Source: an uncultured Verrucomicrobiota bacterium (GTDB lineage: Bacteria; Verrucomicrobiota; Kiritimatiellia; CAIQIC01; Lenti-01). From it: DNA of 64,000 nt. This document shows, one piece after another, positions 56,684 through 64,000 of this stretch. The notes beneath the pieces are model-generated. The model saw nothing but the letters and a program-made list of their open reading frames with translations. It was not told where the DNA came from and made no database searches. Position 1 is the stretch's first letter; each line of letters starts with the position of its first letter. The position numbers and the translations under genes are program-made. The DNA lies in assembly GCA_937860055.1 (NCBI GenBank), contig CALMBO010000027.1, positions 124,001 through 188,000 of the forward strand, read 5' to 3'.

Positions 56684-57715
56684 CTAGCTGGCCTGGACGC
56701 GGCCCGTCGACCCGCGCACCACCAGCGAAGTCGGCAGCAGGTCGCTGCATTCGGTGATCTCGCCCTTGATGAGCTGCAGGATGCGGTTGCAGGACTCGAT
56801 GCCCACCTGGTACAGGTCGTGGCGGATCGTCGAAAGGCCCGGATTCACGTACGCCGCGATCTGGATGTCGTCCACGCCCATCACCGAGACCGCCTCCGGG
56901 ACTTCCCGGCGGTTGTCGGCCAGCCAGCGCATCGCGCCCAGCGCCATGCGGTCGTTGGCCGCCATGACTGCCGTCAGGCCGGGCGTCTGCGCCATGAGCT
57001 TGGCCGCGGCCGCGTAGCCGCCGCGCTGGCTCCACTCCTCGCCGCCATCCACCCAGGTCACCTGCGCGGAACCGGCGGGCCAGGACTTGCAGACCCGTAT
57101 GAACTCATCGCGGAACTGCAGGCCGGTGAAGGTGTTCGTGCCGGCGATCAGGCCGATCTTCCGGTGTCCCAGCCCCAGCAGGTGCTCGGCGGCCGTGCGC
57201 GCCGAAGCGGTATAGTCCACGCTCACGTAGTTGAGCTTCTTGCCCGGGAACACATGGTTCACCAGCAGGAACTTGTAGGGGCTGTCCTCGAACACGCTCA
57301 GATAGTCCGCGTGGATGTCCGACGCGATGAACAGCATGCCGTCCGCCCGGCGGCTCGCCAGCAGCTTGAGGTATTCCTGCGACTTGATGAACTGCGAGGT
57401 CGCGATGTCCAGCAGGATCTTGTATCCCTGCGAGGTCGCCCGCTCGTAGATGCCCGAAATGATTTCGCCCAGGTAGATGTCCGAGAACACCCGCGTCAGG
57501 TTCGGCACCACCACGCTCAGCGTCTTGCTCGATTTCGAAGCCAGCCCGCGCGCCGCGCTGTTCGGGCAGAAATTGTATTTCTTCACCACCGCCATGACGC
57601 GGTCGCGCGTCGCCTGGCTGATGCGCGGATGGTTGTTCAGCACCAGTGAAACCGTGCTGAGGGAAAATCCGCTTTCCTTCGCGATATCCTTGATGGTCTT
57701 CCTTTTCATGGCCAT
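56684..57715 (-). CDS. LacI-family transcriptional regulator
   Basis: 343-residue regulator. N-terminal HTH: TIKDIAKESGFSLSTVSLVLN (about 4-24) with the LacI hinge region NHPRISQATRDRVMAVVKKYNFCPN, then ARGLASKSSKTLSVVVPNL and a periplasmic-binding-protein fold (about 60-340) with RADGMLFIASD, GHRKIGLIAGT, AVMAANDRMALGAM and VSVMGVDDIQIAAYV. The ligand, normally a sugar, cannot be told. The start at 57715 is chosen from two adjacent ATGs (57715, 57709). An inverted repeat upstream may be its own operator. It converges with the autotransporter; its targets may lie elsewhere. Confidence 0.93.
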   Translation of the reverse strand: MAMKRKTIKDIAKESGFSLSTVSLVLNNHPRISQATRDRVMAVVKKYNFCPNSAARGLASKSSKTLSVVVPNLTRVFSDIYLGEIISGIYERATSQGYKILLDIATSQFIKSQEYLKLLASRRADGMLFIASDIHADYLSVFEDSPYKFLLVNHVFPGKKLNYVSVDYTASARTAAEHLLGLGHRKIGLIAGTNTFTGLQFRDEFIRVCKSWPAGSAQVTWVDGGEEWSQRGGYAAAAKLMAQTPGLTAVMAANDRMALGAMRWLADNRREVPEAVSVMGVDDIQIAAYVNPGLSTIRHDLYQVGIESCNRILQLIKGEITECSDLLPTSLVVRGSTGRVQAS

Positions 57716-57768
57716 TTCCTTGTTTTCCTTTGTTTGCGGAACCATCCGGTAAATCGCTCGACAATGCA

Positions 57769-57790
57769 AGTAAAATGATTCTGTTTTACT
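57769..57790. promoter_or_regulatory. Inverted repeat upstream of the LacI gene
   Basis: AGTAAAA (57769-57775) and TTTTACT (57784-57790) separated by 8 nt, about 55 nt upstream of the regulator's start. The half-sites TAAAA/TTTTA match those of the carB palindrome TAAAACGTTTTA, but the spacing differs by 8 nt, so both cannot be the same simple site. Autoregulation is possible. Confidence 0.4.
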
Positions 57791-57998
57791 GGTAGAATTT
57801 TCCGCGCTCCGGCCGGGAAATGTTCCGGCGGGAGATGGGATCCCCTCGCCTGGGGCATGTCATCTGTATGGCTGCCGCAGGATCCCGATGGTGGCCGGGT
57901 GCCCCCACCCGGCGAAATCCCGCCCGGTCAGGGGACCCGGGCCTGCAACCCGAAATCCAACCACCCGGATGAACGGCTATGGAAGATCCAAATCCGAT
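57791..57998. other. 208-nt gap downstream of topoisomerase VI A, hairpin only
   Basis: Between the LacI upstream region and the topoisomerase VI A stop. It contains an 8-bp hairpin GCCGGGTG/CACCCGGC near 57893-57915 with no T tract on either strand. I see no gene, RNA or convincing promoter here. Confidence 0.5.
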
Positions 57999-59129
57999 CT
58001 ACGGGAGGAATTTGCCCTTCTTGAGTTTTTCGGGCAGGTACGTGTCCAAAACGAAGTTCAACCCGTGCTTGGCGAACGCCTGCTGCTCGATGCGGACCCC
58101 CATCTTCAGCATCTGCTCCAGCACCTGCTGCCATTCCTTGTGGTGCAAAATGAACGGATCGTTCTTCAGCGCGTCCTTCGCCCGCTTGATGTCGGCCTCC
58201 TCCAGCGGATGCGTCGCGTCCTCGAGCTTGTAGTCCAGGATGTCCTGCGGCGTCACGCCCAGATAATGCGCCTGCGGCACGCAGAAGAAGCGGTTGATGT
58301 GCGCCGCCTGCCCCGACCCCGCCTTCAGCGTCCGGTAGATGTTGCAGTACCCGTACGGATCGCCGTCGGTGAACGCCAGCACCGGCAGCCCGCGGTCGTC
58401 CGCCAGCCGCCGGATGAACCGCCGGCACGCGCGCGTCGGCACCCCGCTCATCGAAATCAGCACGCAGTTCGCCTTCTCGAAGTAGCGGTGGTGCACGAGG
58501 CGCTGGAACAGCGAAGCCGTCTCCACCACCAGCACCAGCCGGGCCTTCGTCTCGAACCGCAGATGCTCCACGCGCGAGGGAATGCTCCACGCCCCGCTGC
58601 CCAGCTTCGCGCAGTTGATCTTCACGTCCGCCCCCGTCTGCGGGTCCTTGTCGATGACCGTGATCTCGCCGCACACGTCCCCGCCGCGCTCCTCGGGGAT
58701 GTATCCCAGCTGTTCGCGGTTCACCCCCAGCATCGCCTCGATGTCGTCCAGCAGCGTGTCGCTCTCCGGCTGCTCGTCGAACCGGCATTCGCCCCAGCTC
58801 TTGCTGTTGTAGTAGACCTCGCGCTTGCCGGCGATGTCGTCCTGGTCCAGCAGGTCGTTCTTCGTCGTCGCCAGCAGCCGCATCGACTGCGCGAACGTCT
58901 TGACCGTGTTGTACGAAAGCGTCCGCGACGCCTTCTTGCCCAGGATCTCGAAATGCCCGCGCTTGGCGTCGTACTTCACGTTCGCCAGCGAACGGATGGG
59001 GAAGCTCATCGATGGCTTCCGCCCCTTCTTGACGATGTCATCGTGGATTTCCTTCGCCACTTCGACGATCTTCCGCGAAGCCGCTTCCTTGGTGACCACT
59101 TCCGGGGCCTTTGCGCTCTCTTTGCTCAT
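57999..59129 (-). CDS. DNA topoisomerase VI subunit A (Spo11-like)
   Basis: 376-residue type IIB topoisomerase subunit that cuts and rejoins both strands via a tyrosine. Seen directly: winged-helix region with GKREVYYNSKSW, the catalytic tyrosine lying in Y106/Y107; the Toprim domain with the invariant glutamate in VVETASLFQRL (E202) and the DxD in AFTDGDPYGYCN (D254, D256); and C-terminal HINRFFCVPQAHYLGVTPQDI. Length matches archaeal Top6A (about 370). Subunit B is encoded just upstream in the same orientation, separated by 109 nt containing hairpin copy 4. The protein is expected to act with B as an A2B2 enzyme that relaxes or decatenates DNA. Confidence 0.95.
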   Translation of the reverse strand: MSKESAKAPEVVTKEAASRKIVEVAKEIHDDIVKKGRKPSMSFPIRSLANVKYDAKRGHFEILGKKASRTLSYNTVKTFAQSMRLLATTKNDLLDQDDIAGKREVYYNSKSWGECRFDEQPESDTLLDDIEAMLGVNREQLGYIPEERGGDVCGEITVIDKDPQTGADVKINCAKLGSGAWSIPSRVEHLRFETKARLVLVVETASLFQRLVHHRYFEKANCVLISMSGVPTRACRRFIRRLADDRGLPVLAFTDGDPYGYCNIYRTLKAGSGQAAHINRFFCVPQAHYLGVTPQDILDYKLEDATHPLEEADIKRAKDALKNDPFILHHKEWQQVLEQMLKMGVRIEQQAFAKHGLNFVLDTYLPEKLKKGKFLP

Positions 59130-59238
59130 CGCTCAACCTCTCTCAAACCGTTTTTCCACGCCATGGAAAAATATTTTCCACCGTGTGGAAAACGTTCTCT
59201 TCCTCTCCATCTCTGCGTCCTCGGCGGCCAAATGGACT
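59130..59238. other. Gap between the topoisomerase VI B and A genes
   Basis: 109 nt on the minus-strand operon path from topB-type subunit to A. Contains repeat copy 4 and a CTCTGCGTCCTCGGCGG tract (about 59209-59227) related to the CTCTGTG-type repeat at 43902-43982. The A gene starts after GAGAGGTTGAGCG, which offers a weak ribosome binding site. The long, structured spacer contrasts with the 4-nt overlaps elsewhere. Confidence 0.6.
59151..59192. repeat. Tandem-hairpin intergenic element, copy 4 (between topoisomerase VI genes)
   Basis: Hairpin one TTTTTCCA-CGCCA-TGGAAAAA at 59151-59171 and hairpin two TTTTCCAC-CGT-GTGGAAAA at 59174-59192. Same order and arms as copies 1-3, but the 13-mer GCGGGAAGGCGCC is missing upstream. 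If transcribed it would sit in the message between subunits B and A. Confidence 0.85.
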
Positions 59239-60906
59239 TCAAGATTCCAGATGCGTCCGCTCCAGCATCCGGGTCAGGTCGTCCTCGACCTTCTCCTTCT
59301 GCCTGTCCGACAGCGCCAGGATGTCCTTCAGCCCCAGCGCCAGGTGCGGAATGTACTTCTCGATATAGTTGCGCTTGCGGTCCGCCTCCGCCAGCCGCCG
59401 CCGCTTGCTCAGGAAGACCGACAGCTGCCGCCCCGCCTCCTGCAGCGCAAACGTCAGCTCGCGCAGGATCTCGGGATAGTGCGCGATGGCCTCCTTGCTC
59501 TCGCTGGTGAACGGCACCCACACGCTGGCAATGTGCAGGAAGAACACCACCGGCCCCAGCGGCAGGCTTCCCTTGGGCTGCTGGAGACCGTAGGCCTTCC
59601 AGTTCACGCTTTCCATCGCCTCCGTCATCGCGCACGCCCCGCCCATGTAGAGCAGCGGCGCGCGGTTCGCGAAGCGCATCACCCGAACGGGCTCCTCCGC
59701 GCCGAGGTCCTCGTTTTCGCCGGGCCTGGCATAGGCGACGCCCACCTCGACCTGGAACGGATTGCCCCGGTACACCTCGGGCGCCCGCGTCACCGCCGCG
59801 TAGAAATCCGCCGGATACTCCTTCTTCAGGCCGGCCAGGATCTGCTCCTCGCCGATGGGCGCCAGGCAGTCCGTCGGCGGCCGCATCAGCTTGGTCTCCT
59901 GGATGGCCTTGTAGAGCGCCTCGATCTCCTGGTGCGCCACGCGCGTGGGATTCGCCTTCGGGTTCAGCCCGGCCTTCTCGCAGATCTCCAGCGCCACGCG
60001 CGAGCTGACGCGCGAGAAATCCTCCTCCAGCGCGCCCTTCAGCGTCCGCGCCGTGCTGTCCTTCAGCATCTGCATCAGCACGCCCAGCTCCACCCCGTGC
60101 GGGTGCGGCTGGATGGCCTCCGTCGGCGGCGGGAGGGTCTTGACCGCGCGGGCATACGTCAGCCAGGGCGCCTCCTCCATCACCGCTTCGGCGCCTTTCT
60201 CCTTCTTGAGCAGGCTGGTCCGGAAGTGCAGCCGCAGGTGAGGATTCGCCACCGCGCACTGCTTCAGGTATTCATCCACCGACAGCCGCCCGCGCACGTA
60301 TTGCGCCGCCATCTCGATGGCGACCTGCGTGCCGTGGGCCGACACGTGCGGCTCCGCGCCGGGCTCCGCCGGCGGGAACCCCGGCCGCCAGTCCGCCTCT
60401 TCGTCCGACAGCACCGCCGGCTTGTTGGCGCGCGTGTCGATCTGCACCGCGATGCGGTGCGCCTGGGGCGAATTCTTGGTCTTGGAAAGGATCACCGTGG
60501 CCGTCCCCGTCGTGAGCTGGCCGTACATCCCCGCCGCGCTGATGCCGATGCCCTGCTGGCCGCGCGACATGCGCAGGCGGTGGAACTTGGAACCGTAGAG
60601 CAGCTTGGCGAACACCTTGGGGATCTGCGCCCGCACGATGCCGGGCCCGTTGTCCAGGATCGTGACCAGGAAGCGGTTCTCGGCGGTCTGCTTCAGCTCC
60701 ACCGAGATTTCCGGCAGGATGCCCGCCTCCTCGCACGCGTCCAGCGAGTTGTCCACGGCCTCTTTCACGGCCGTCATGATCGCCTTGCGCGGGCTGTCGA
60801 ACCCCAGCAGGTGCCGGTTCTTCAGGAAGAACTCGGATACCGAGATCTCCCGCTGCCGCCGGGCCATGCTTTCGGCCGTTTCCATTGCGCCTGTCTTCTT
60901 CGCCAT
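59239..60906 (-). CDS. DNA topoisomerase VI subunit B
   Basis: 555-residue GHKL-ATPase subunit that dimerises on ATP binding and drives strand passage. Seen directly: EISVSEFFLKNRHLLGFDSPRKA, Bergerat motif EAVDNSLDA with E49 and N53, DNGPGI at 85-90, GQQGIGISAAGMYGQ at 116-130, a helix-two-turn-helix region in the middle (ANPTRVAHQEIEALYKAIQETKL), and the transducer domain with NPFQVEVGVAYAR, RFANRAPLLYM and the conserved SKEAIAHYPEI. Start MAKKTG at 60906 has TTGGAG at 9 nt; MEMRAMAKK at 60921 is less likely. Divergent from tolQ. Topoisomerase VI is characteristic of archaea and plants and only sporadic in bacteria. Confidence 0.95.
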   Translation of the reverse strand: MAKKTGAMETAESMARRQREISVSEFFLKNRHLLGFDSPRKAIMTAVKEAVDNSLDACEEAGILPEISVELKQTAENRFLVTILDNGPGIVRAQIPKVFAKLLYGSKFHRLRMSRGQQGIGISAAGMYGQLTTGTATVILSKTKNSPQAHRIAVQIDTRANKPAVLSDEEADWRPGFPPAEPGAEPHVSAHGTQVAIEMAAQYVRGRLSVDEYLKQCAVANPHLRLHFRTSLLKKEKGAEAVMEEAPWLTYARAVKTLPPPTEAIQPHPHGVELGVLMQMLKDSTARTLKGALEEDFSRVSSRVALEICEKAGLNPKANPTRVAHQEIEALYKAIQETKLMRPPTDCLAPIGEEQILAGLKKEYPADFYAAVTRAPEVYRGNPFQVEVGVAYARPGENEDLGAEEPVRVMRFANRAPLLYMGGACAMTEAMESVNWKAYGLQQPKGSLPLGPVVFFLHIASVWVPFTSESKEAIAHYPEILRELTFALQEAGRQLSVFLSKRRRLAEADRKRNYIEKYIPHLALGLKDILALSDRQKEKVEDDLTRMLERTHLES

Positions 60907-61137
60907 CGCTCGCATCTCCAATTAAAAGGAAGCCGGATTATTCCACGCCCGCCCCCAACCCGCAACCCTTCCTTCCGCCGCCGCCCTCCCGCCCTGCCGG
61001 CCAGCGGGTTGCGGAGTTCTCCACAGCGAAAGGACCCTTTTCCGGCCGCGGGGAAAGCGGGGCCGGCGATATTGACCCCCCTTCCCCGTTGCCGTATGAT
61101 GCGCCCGTTTTTCAATCCATCTCCACGAGGGTCTCAT
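60907..61137. promoter_or_regulatory. Divergent promoter region topoisomerase VI / tolQ
   Basis: 231 nt between the two start codons. It holds the strong tolQ promoter on the plus strand. On the minus strand I find no clear -35/-10 pair for the topoisomerase VI operon. No other gene or RNA is visible. Confidence 0.5.
61072..61100 (+). promoter_or_regulatory. Sigma70 promoter of the tolQ operon
   Basis: TTGACC at 61072-61077, exactly 17 nt spacer, TATGAT at 61095-61100: five of six matches in both boxes. Transcription would start near 61107, giving a leader of about 30 nt with GAGG before the ATG at 61138. This is the best consensus promoter in the window. Confidence 0.8.
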
Positions 61138-61878
61138 ATGGCTTTGAATTTTTTATGCGCGGGATTGCCGGTCGCCGGCGTCATCTATTCCTTCCAGATT
61201 TCGGACGGCATGGGCAAGACCATTGTCCTGTTCCTCGTCCTGGCCTCCATCGTGGTCTGGACCATCATGATCGCCAAGCACCTTGAACTCAAAAGGGCGG
61301 AGCGGGCCGACCAGGCCTTCATGCACGCCTTCGACCGCCAGGAGAATCCGCTGGAGCTGTTCGTCCGCGGGCCGTCCCATCCCACCAGTCCGCTCGCCCG
61401 CGTCTATGCCGCCGCCTGCGTCGCCGTGAAGCGCGAATTCGAGGCCCAGGCCCACAAGCAGCACCGCACCATCAGCCAGATCGACCTGTCCCAGGAACGC
61501 CTGACGGCCCTGCAGATCGACGCCATCCGCAAGGTGGCCGAATGCGCCGCCGCGGACCAGATCCTCCTCCTCGAGGACCAGATGGCCATGCTGGGCTCCG
61601 CCTACACCATTGCGCCCATGATGGGCCTCTTCGGCACCGTCTGGGGCGTCATGGTTTCCTTCGAGGCCATGGGGAAGCAGGGCATGGCCAACCTCTCCGC
61701 CGTCGCCCCCGGCATTTCCAGCGCGTTGCTCACCACCGTCGTCGGCCTTGTCGTCGCCATCCCTTCCGCCTACGGGAGCAACAAGCTCAACGAGAAAATC
61801 CGCTTCCTCGGCATCCAGATGGAAAACTTCGCCGACAAGTTCGCCACCCGCCTCCAGCAGTCGTTCCTCTACGAATAA
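61138..61878 (+). CDS. TolQ/ExbB/MotA-family proton channel protein
   Basis: 246-residue inner-membrane protein with three membrane segments: near residues 20-42 (GKTIVLFLVLASIVVWTIMIA), about 158-180 (LGSAYTIAPMMGLFGTVWGVMVSF) and about 195-215 (ISSALLTTVVGLVVAIPS). The APMMGLFGTVWGVM and EALLTTVVGL motifs belong to the ExbB/TolQ family; the long cytoplasmic loop (NPLELFVRG...HKQHRTISQ) lies between the first two helices. The channel uses the proton gradient to move TonB or TolA. Followed by exbD (9-nt gap) and tonB. Confidence 0.93.
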   Translation: MALNFLCAGLPVAGVIYSFQISDGMGKTIVLFLVLASIVVWTIMIAKHLELKRAERADQAFMHAFDRQENPLELFVRGPSHPTSPLARVYAAACVAVKREFEAQAHKQHRTISQIDLSQERLTALQIDAIRKVAECAAADQILLLEDQMAMLGSAYTIAPMMGLFGTVWGVMVSFEAMGKQGMANLSAVAPGISSALLTTVVGLVVAIPSAYGSNKLNEKIRFLGIQMENFADKFATRLQQSFLYE

Positions 61879-61887
61879 GGAGCCCCC

Positions 61888-62295
61888 GTGGCACGCCGCA
61901 CCGCCCTCAGCCGCAACCGCCAGATCAGCGAGCTCAACATGACGCCGCTGATCGACCTGACGTTCCTGCTCCTCATCACCTTCATCATCACCTTCCCTCT
62001 CATCGAGCAGGGCATCCCCATGAAGCTCCCCAAGGGCAAGGCCAGCGAGCTCGACCAGGCCAACACCTTCACCGTCGCCATCAACGACAAGACCGAACTT
62101 TTCTTCGAGGACGTCCCCACCTCCGAAGAGGCCCTCGCCGCCGAACTCAAGGCCAAGCAGGCGGAAAACTCCGACGTCACCATCCTCGTCCGCGCCGACG
62201 AGGCGATCGCCTACGGCAAGGTCGTCGCCATCCTGCGCCTGATGCACGACGCCGGGATTGAAAAAATGGCCTTGGTTACCTCGCCCGAAAAATGA
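61888..62295 (+). CDS. ExbD/TolR-family protein
   Basis: 135-residue single-pass protein. Start GTG at 61888, 9 nt after tolQ, with AAGGAG upstream. Seen directly: short N-terminus RNRQISELNMTPLIDLTFLLLI with the conserved membrane aspartate in PLIDLTF at the proton site, a transmembrane helix about 23-40, and a periplasmic ExbD domain (ELDQANTFTVAINDKTELF; VTILVRADEAIAYGKVVAIL). It forms the stator with the upstream gene product. Confidence 0.93.
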   Translation: MARRTALSRNRQISELNMTPLIDLTFLLLITFIITFPLIEQGIPMKLPKGKASELDQANTFTVAINDKTELFFEDVPTSEEALAAELKAKQAENSDVTILVRADEAIAYGKVVAILRLMHDAGIEKMALVTSPEK

Positions 62296-63011
62296 TGAAG
62301 CGCGGGTTCCAGCGCCAAAGCCTGACGCTCAGCTTGGTGTTGCACGGCACCGCGCTGGTGCTGATGATCGTGATGCCATGGATCCTCAAGGCTTGCGAAC
62401 GGAACAAGCCAAACGAGAAGCTGATGTTCGTCGAGTTCACGGTTTCCATCCCCCCTCCCCCCGCGCCGGACACCCCCGAACCGCCCCCCCCCGAGCCGCC
62501 CAAGCCGGAACCGACCGACGACATCAAAATCCCGGATAAAAAGCCGGAGATCAAAACCAACGCCCCGCCCAAGCCGCCCAAGGACATCCGCCAAACCAAC
62601 CGCGTCGTGAGGAAGGACTTCAAGGCTCCCCCGCCCAAGGACAAACCGCTTTCCGAGGCGGAAATCGCCCGGCTTCTGAAAATGGGGGCCAAGATTGGCG
62701 ACACCACCAGCATCCCCGACGAGGGCCAGATCGCGCTGGGGGCGTACTACAACCATGTCCACGAACGCATGTACGCCGTCTGGCAGCAGCCATCCCAGCT
62801 CAAATCCCTTCCCGGCCTGAGCACTGACGTGAGCATCACCGTCGCCCCCGACGGCCGCATCACGGGCCGCACCAAGACCCGCGGCTCGGGCAACGAACTC
62901 ATGGACAAGTCCGTCATGGATGCCGTCAATTCCATCAAGGCCCTGCGCGCCCTTCCCGCCGGCCACCGCCGGCCCGTGGACATCACCATCACGTTCGAAA
63001 TCGGTCAATAA
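62292..63011 (+). CDS. TonB-like energy transducer
   Basis: 239-residue protein. N-terminal membrane anchor about residues 11-34 (LTLSLVLHGTALVLMIVMPW) with the conserved His18 in VLHG, a proline-rich periplasmic rod of PP, EPPPPEPPKPEP and PKPPK segments (about 54-105), and a TonB/TolA_C domain (about 140-239) with YYNHVHERMYAVWQQPS, STDVSITVAPDGRI and DAVNSIKALRALPAGHRRPVD. Overlaps exbD by 4 nt (ATGA). Which outer-membrane receptors it serves is not shown by the window. Confidence 0.9.
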   Translation: MMKRGFQRQSLTLSLVLHGTALVLMIVMPWILKACERNKPNEKLMFVEFTVSIPPPPAPDTPEPPPPEPPKPEPTDDIKIPDKKPEIKTNAPPKPPKDIRQTNRVVRKDFKAPPPKDKPLSEAEIARLLKMGAKIGDTTSIPDEGQIALGAYYNHVHERMYAVWQQPSQLKSLPGLSTDVSITVAPDGRITGRTKTRGSGNELMDKSVMDAVNSIKALRALPAGHRRPVDITITFEIGQ

Positions 63012-63083
63012 TCGGTCCGGCAGTTGGCCAGGCCGCCGTTCCGGGGTATATTCCTTGCATAATCCTTGAACCGGAGGATGGCC

Positions 63084-63452
63084 ATGGGAGAACGGCAAGC
63101 GGGGTTCACTCTGTTCGAAATCATCGTGGTGCTGGTCATTCTGGCGATTTTGACCGCCGTGGCCATTCCTCGCTACATCAGCCTGATGGACGATGCGCGG
63201 AACCAGGCGCTCCAGGCCGCCTTGTCCGCCGCCTTGTCTCACGTATCCATGGCCTACGGCCGCCTCTGCCTGCGGAACGACGCCGAGCCCACCGGCGAGG
63301 AACTGGCTACCGAGTGCGGAACGACCCATCCCATGGATGAAGTGGACTACACCTTCACCTTCGCGGAAGCCGGGAACGACGTGACCATCACCGTCACCGA
63401 CAAGGACGACCCTTCGGCCACGGTCATCGGAACCTGGTCCGTGTCACCCTAG
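63084..63452 (+). CDS. Type IV pilin-like / pseudopilin protein
   Basis: 122-residue prepilin. Seen directly: short leader MGERQAG, the peptidase site G|FTLFEIIVVLVILAILTAVAIP with the +5 glutamate, then a short globular domain with C-terminal acidic beta strands (DYTFTFAEAGNDVTITVTDKD). Start ATG at 63084 is preferred: GGAGG lies 7 nt upstream and the leader length is standard; upstream ATG at 63078 overlaps that site. Two cysteines (LCLRND, TECGTTHP) could form a disulfide. It may be a minor pilin or a GspG/H-like pseudopilin for the motor operon at 10-16 kb. Confidence 0.88.
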   Translation: MGERQAGFTLFEIIVVLVILAILTAVAIPRYISLMDDARNQALQAALSAALSHVSMAYGRLCLRNDAEPTGEELATECGTTHPMDEVDYTFTFAEAGNDVTITVTDKDDPSATVIGTWSVSP

Positions 63453-63508
63453 GGCGGGGGTGTTGCGGAATCAAGGCGGCGAAAGAATCCGCCCGCCCCG
63501 GACCGCCG

Positions 63509-64000
63509 CTATTCTTCGTAGTACTCTTCTTCCGCGGCTTCTTCGGGAACGACTTCGTAGCCCTCTTCGTCGACGGGAGGAAGAACGCCTTCGGCGACCA
63601 GCTGGGCGTCGCGGTCCGGCGTCAGTTGGACGGGCAGCGGAGGCAGCCCTTGGCGGATCACTTCCATCTGGTATTCCTGCAGATGCTTCTCCAGCTCCTC
63701 GCCGGTATAGATCGGCTTGGGAACTTCCACCGGTTTTTGCCGTTCGAGCATCCGCTGCTTGCGGCGTTCCGCATAGGACATCCGGCGCGCTTCCGCCTGC
63801 TTCGCCCGCTCCTGCTTCTCCACCGTGGAAAGAACCTGGCCGGCCGACGCGTTGCCCATCGACAGCACCACGGTTTCGTCGCCCTTCTGCAGGGTGGCCT
63901 CTTCCTTTTCGTAGTCCGCATCGAGCAGCTCGATCCCCAGCGCCTCGTCCTTCTCCCCCACCATCAGCGAAAAATAGCTGTTGTCCTTCTTGTCGGTGAT
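63509..64000 (-). CDS. Acidic conserved protein, partial (start outside the window)
   Basis: The reading frame is open through base 64000 (ITDKKDNSYFSL precedes the MVGEKDEALG methionine at 63964), so the true start lies to the right. Visible 163 residues: a beta-rich part (GIELLDADYEKEEATLQKGDETVVLSM), then a charged helix with AKQAEARRMSYAERRKQRMLERQ, a proline-rich segment and a strongly acidic end (EEAAEEEYYEE). I do not recognise it. The strand pattern 'YFSLM...L...D.E...ATL' is reminiscent of GspC/PilP-like periplasmic proteins, but this is weak. It converges with the pilin-like gene. Confidence 0.6.
   Translation of the reverse strand: MTDKKDNSYFSLMVGEKDEALGIELLDADYEKEEATLQKGDETVVLSMGNASAGQVLSTVEKQERAKQAEARRMSYAERRKQRMLERQKPVEVPKPIYTGEELEKHLQEYQMEVIRQGLPPLPVQLTPDRDAQLVAEGVLPPVDEEGYEVVPEEAAEEEYYEE

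Noticed and set aside
52194-57035. A 1613-codon minus-strand open frame opposite the autotransporter
   Set aside because: Shadow frame with Gly/Ala/Asp-rich low-complexity translation; the plus strand carries the beta-domain and helix turns.
57893-57915. GCCGGGTG/CACCCGGC hairpin as terminator of the topoisomerase VI operon
   Set aside because: No T tract on either side; listed only as a hairpin in the gap.

Overview
The window looks like chromosomal DNA from a Gram-negative member of the PVC superphylum, most likely Verrucomicrobiota/Kiritimatiellota. This is inferred, not proven. The evidence is GC-rich DNA with C/G-ending codons; lipid A genes (lpxI, lpxB) and a TolQ/TolR/TonB set, which mean an outer membrane; a protein of a family restricted to Verrucomicrobia and Planctomycetes (9323-9742); very large secreted multidomain proteins with a 'DSDGDGMPD'-type calcium-binding tail; a LacI regulator; and an inverse autotransporter. 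I see no phage genes, insertion sequences, CRISPR array or rRNA. Most of the window is compact core genome arranged in tightly coupled operons, many joined by 4-nt ATGA overlaps.

Layout. 1-1.4 kb: the 5' part of rarA (-) and a YjdF-like membrane protein. 1.4-8.6 kb: one minus-strand operon mcsA-mcsB-clpC-cysS-tmk-holB, joining the arginine-phosphorylation/ClpC proteolysis module to housekeeping genes. 8.7-9.7 kb: small membrane protein, HIT protein and PVC-restricted protein. 9.9-10.3 kb: gcvH. 10.4-16.3 kb: type IV pilus/type II secretion motor operon (pilB1, pilT, pilB2, pilC). 16.6-22.4 kb: envelope operon (thioredoxin-fold protein without cysteines, YdjM-like membrane protein, lpxI, Gfo/Idh oxidoreductase, lpxB, YihY/BrkB fused to a cyclic-nucleotide-binding domain). 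22.5-26.9 kb: carAB. 27-28.3 kb: M28 peptidase and initiator tRNA-Met. 28.4-29.8 kb: TPM-domain protein and LemA. 29.9-37 kb: cupin (+), then leuS, an OmpA-domain protein, ettA and a secreted protein (-). 37.2-38.1 kb: cupin and an RRM RNA-binding protein. 38.2-42 kb: surface-polysaccharide trio (GT39-like, GT2, flippase). 42-45.7 kb: putative transglutaminase-fold protein, glycerate kinase, GNAT acetyltransferase. 45.8-56.6 kb: two divergent giant exported proteins, a GH18 plus amidase_3 protein (2039 aa) and an inverse autotransporter with a beta-helix passenger (1410 aa). 56.7-57.7 kb: LacI regulator. 58-60.9 kb: DNA topoisomerase VI subunits B and A. 61.1-63 kb: tolQ/exbB, exbD/tolR, tonB. 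63.1-64 kb: a type IV pilin-like protein and a partial acidic protein.

The signals most worth a second look are: (i) a four-copy intergenic element made of two tandem hairpins with TTTTCCA...TGGAAAA arms, three copies preceded by the same 13-mer GCGGGAAGGCGCC, one of them between the two topoisomerase VI genes; (ii) a bacterial topoisomerase VI; (iii) a protein combining GH18 and amidase_3 domains, divergent from an inverse autotransporter; (iv) McsA/McsB/ClpC in a diderm, without CtsR; (v) a repeated TAnnnT box 6-9 nt upstream of start codons that lack a Shine-Dalgarno sequence, suggesting leaderless mRNAs; (vi) a 578-aa family with an apparent transglutaminase Cys-His-Asp triad.
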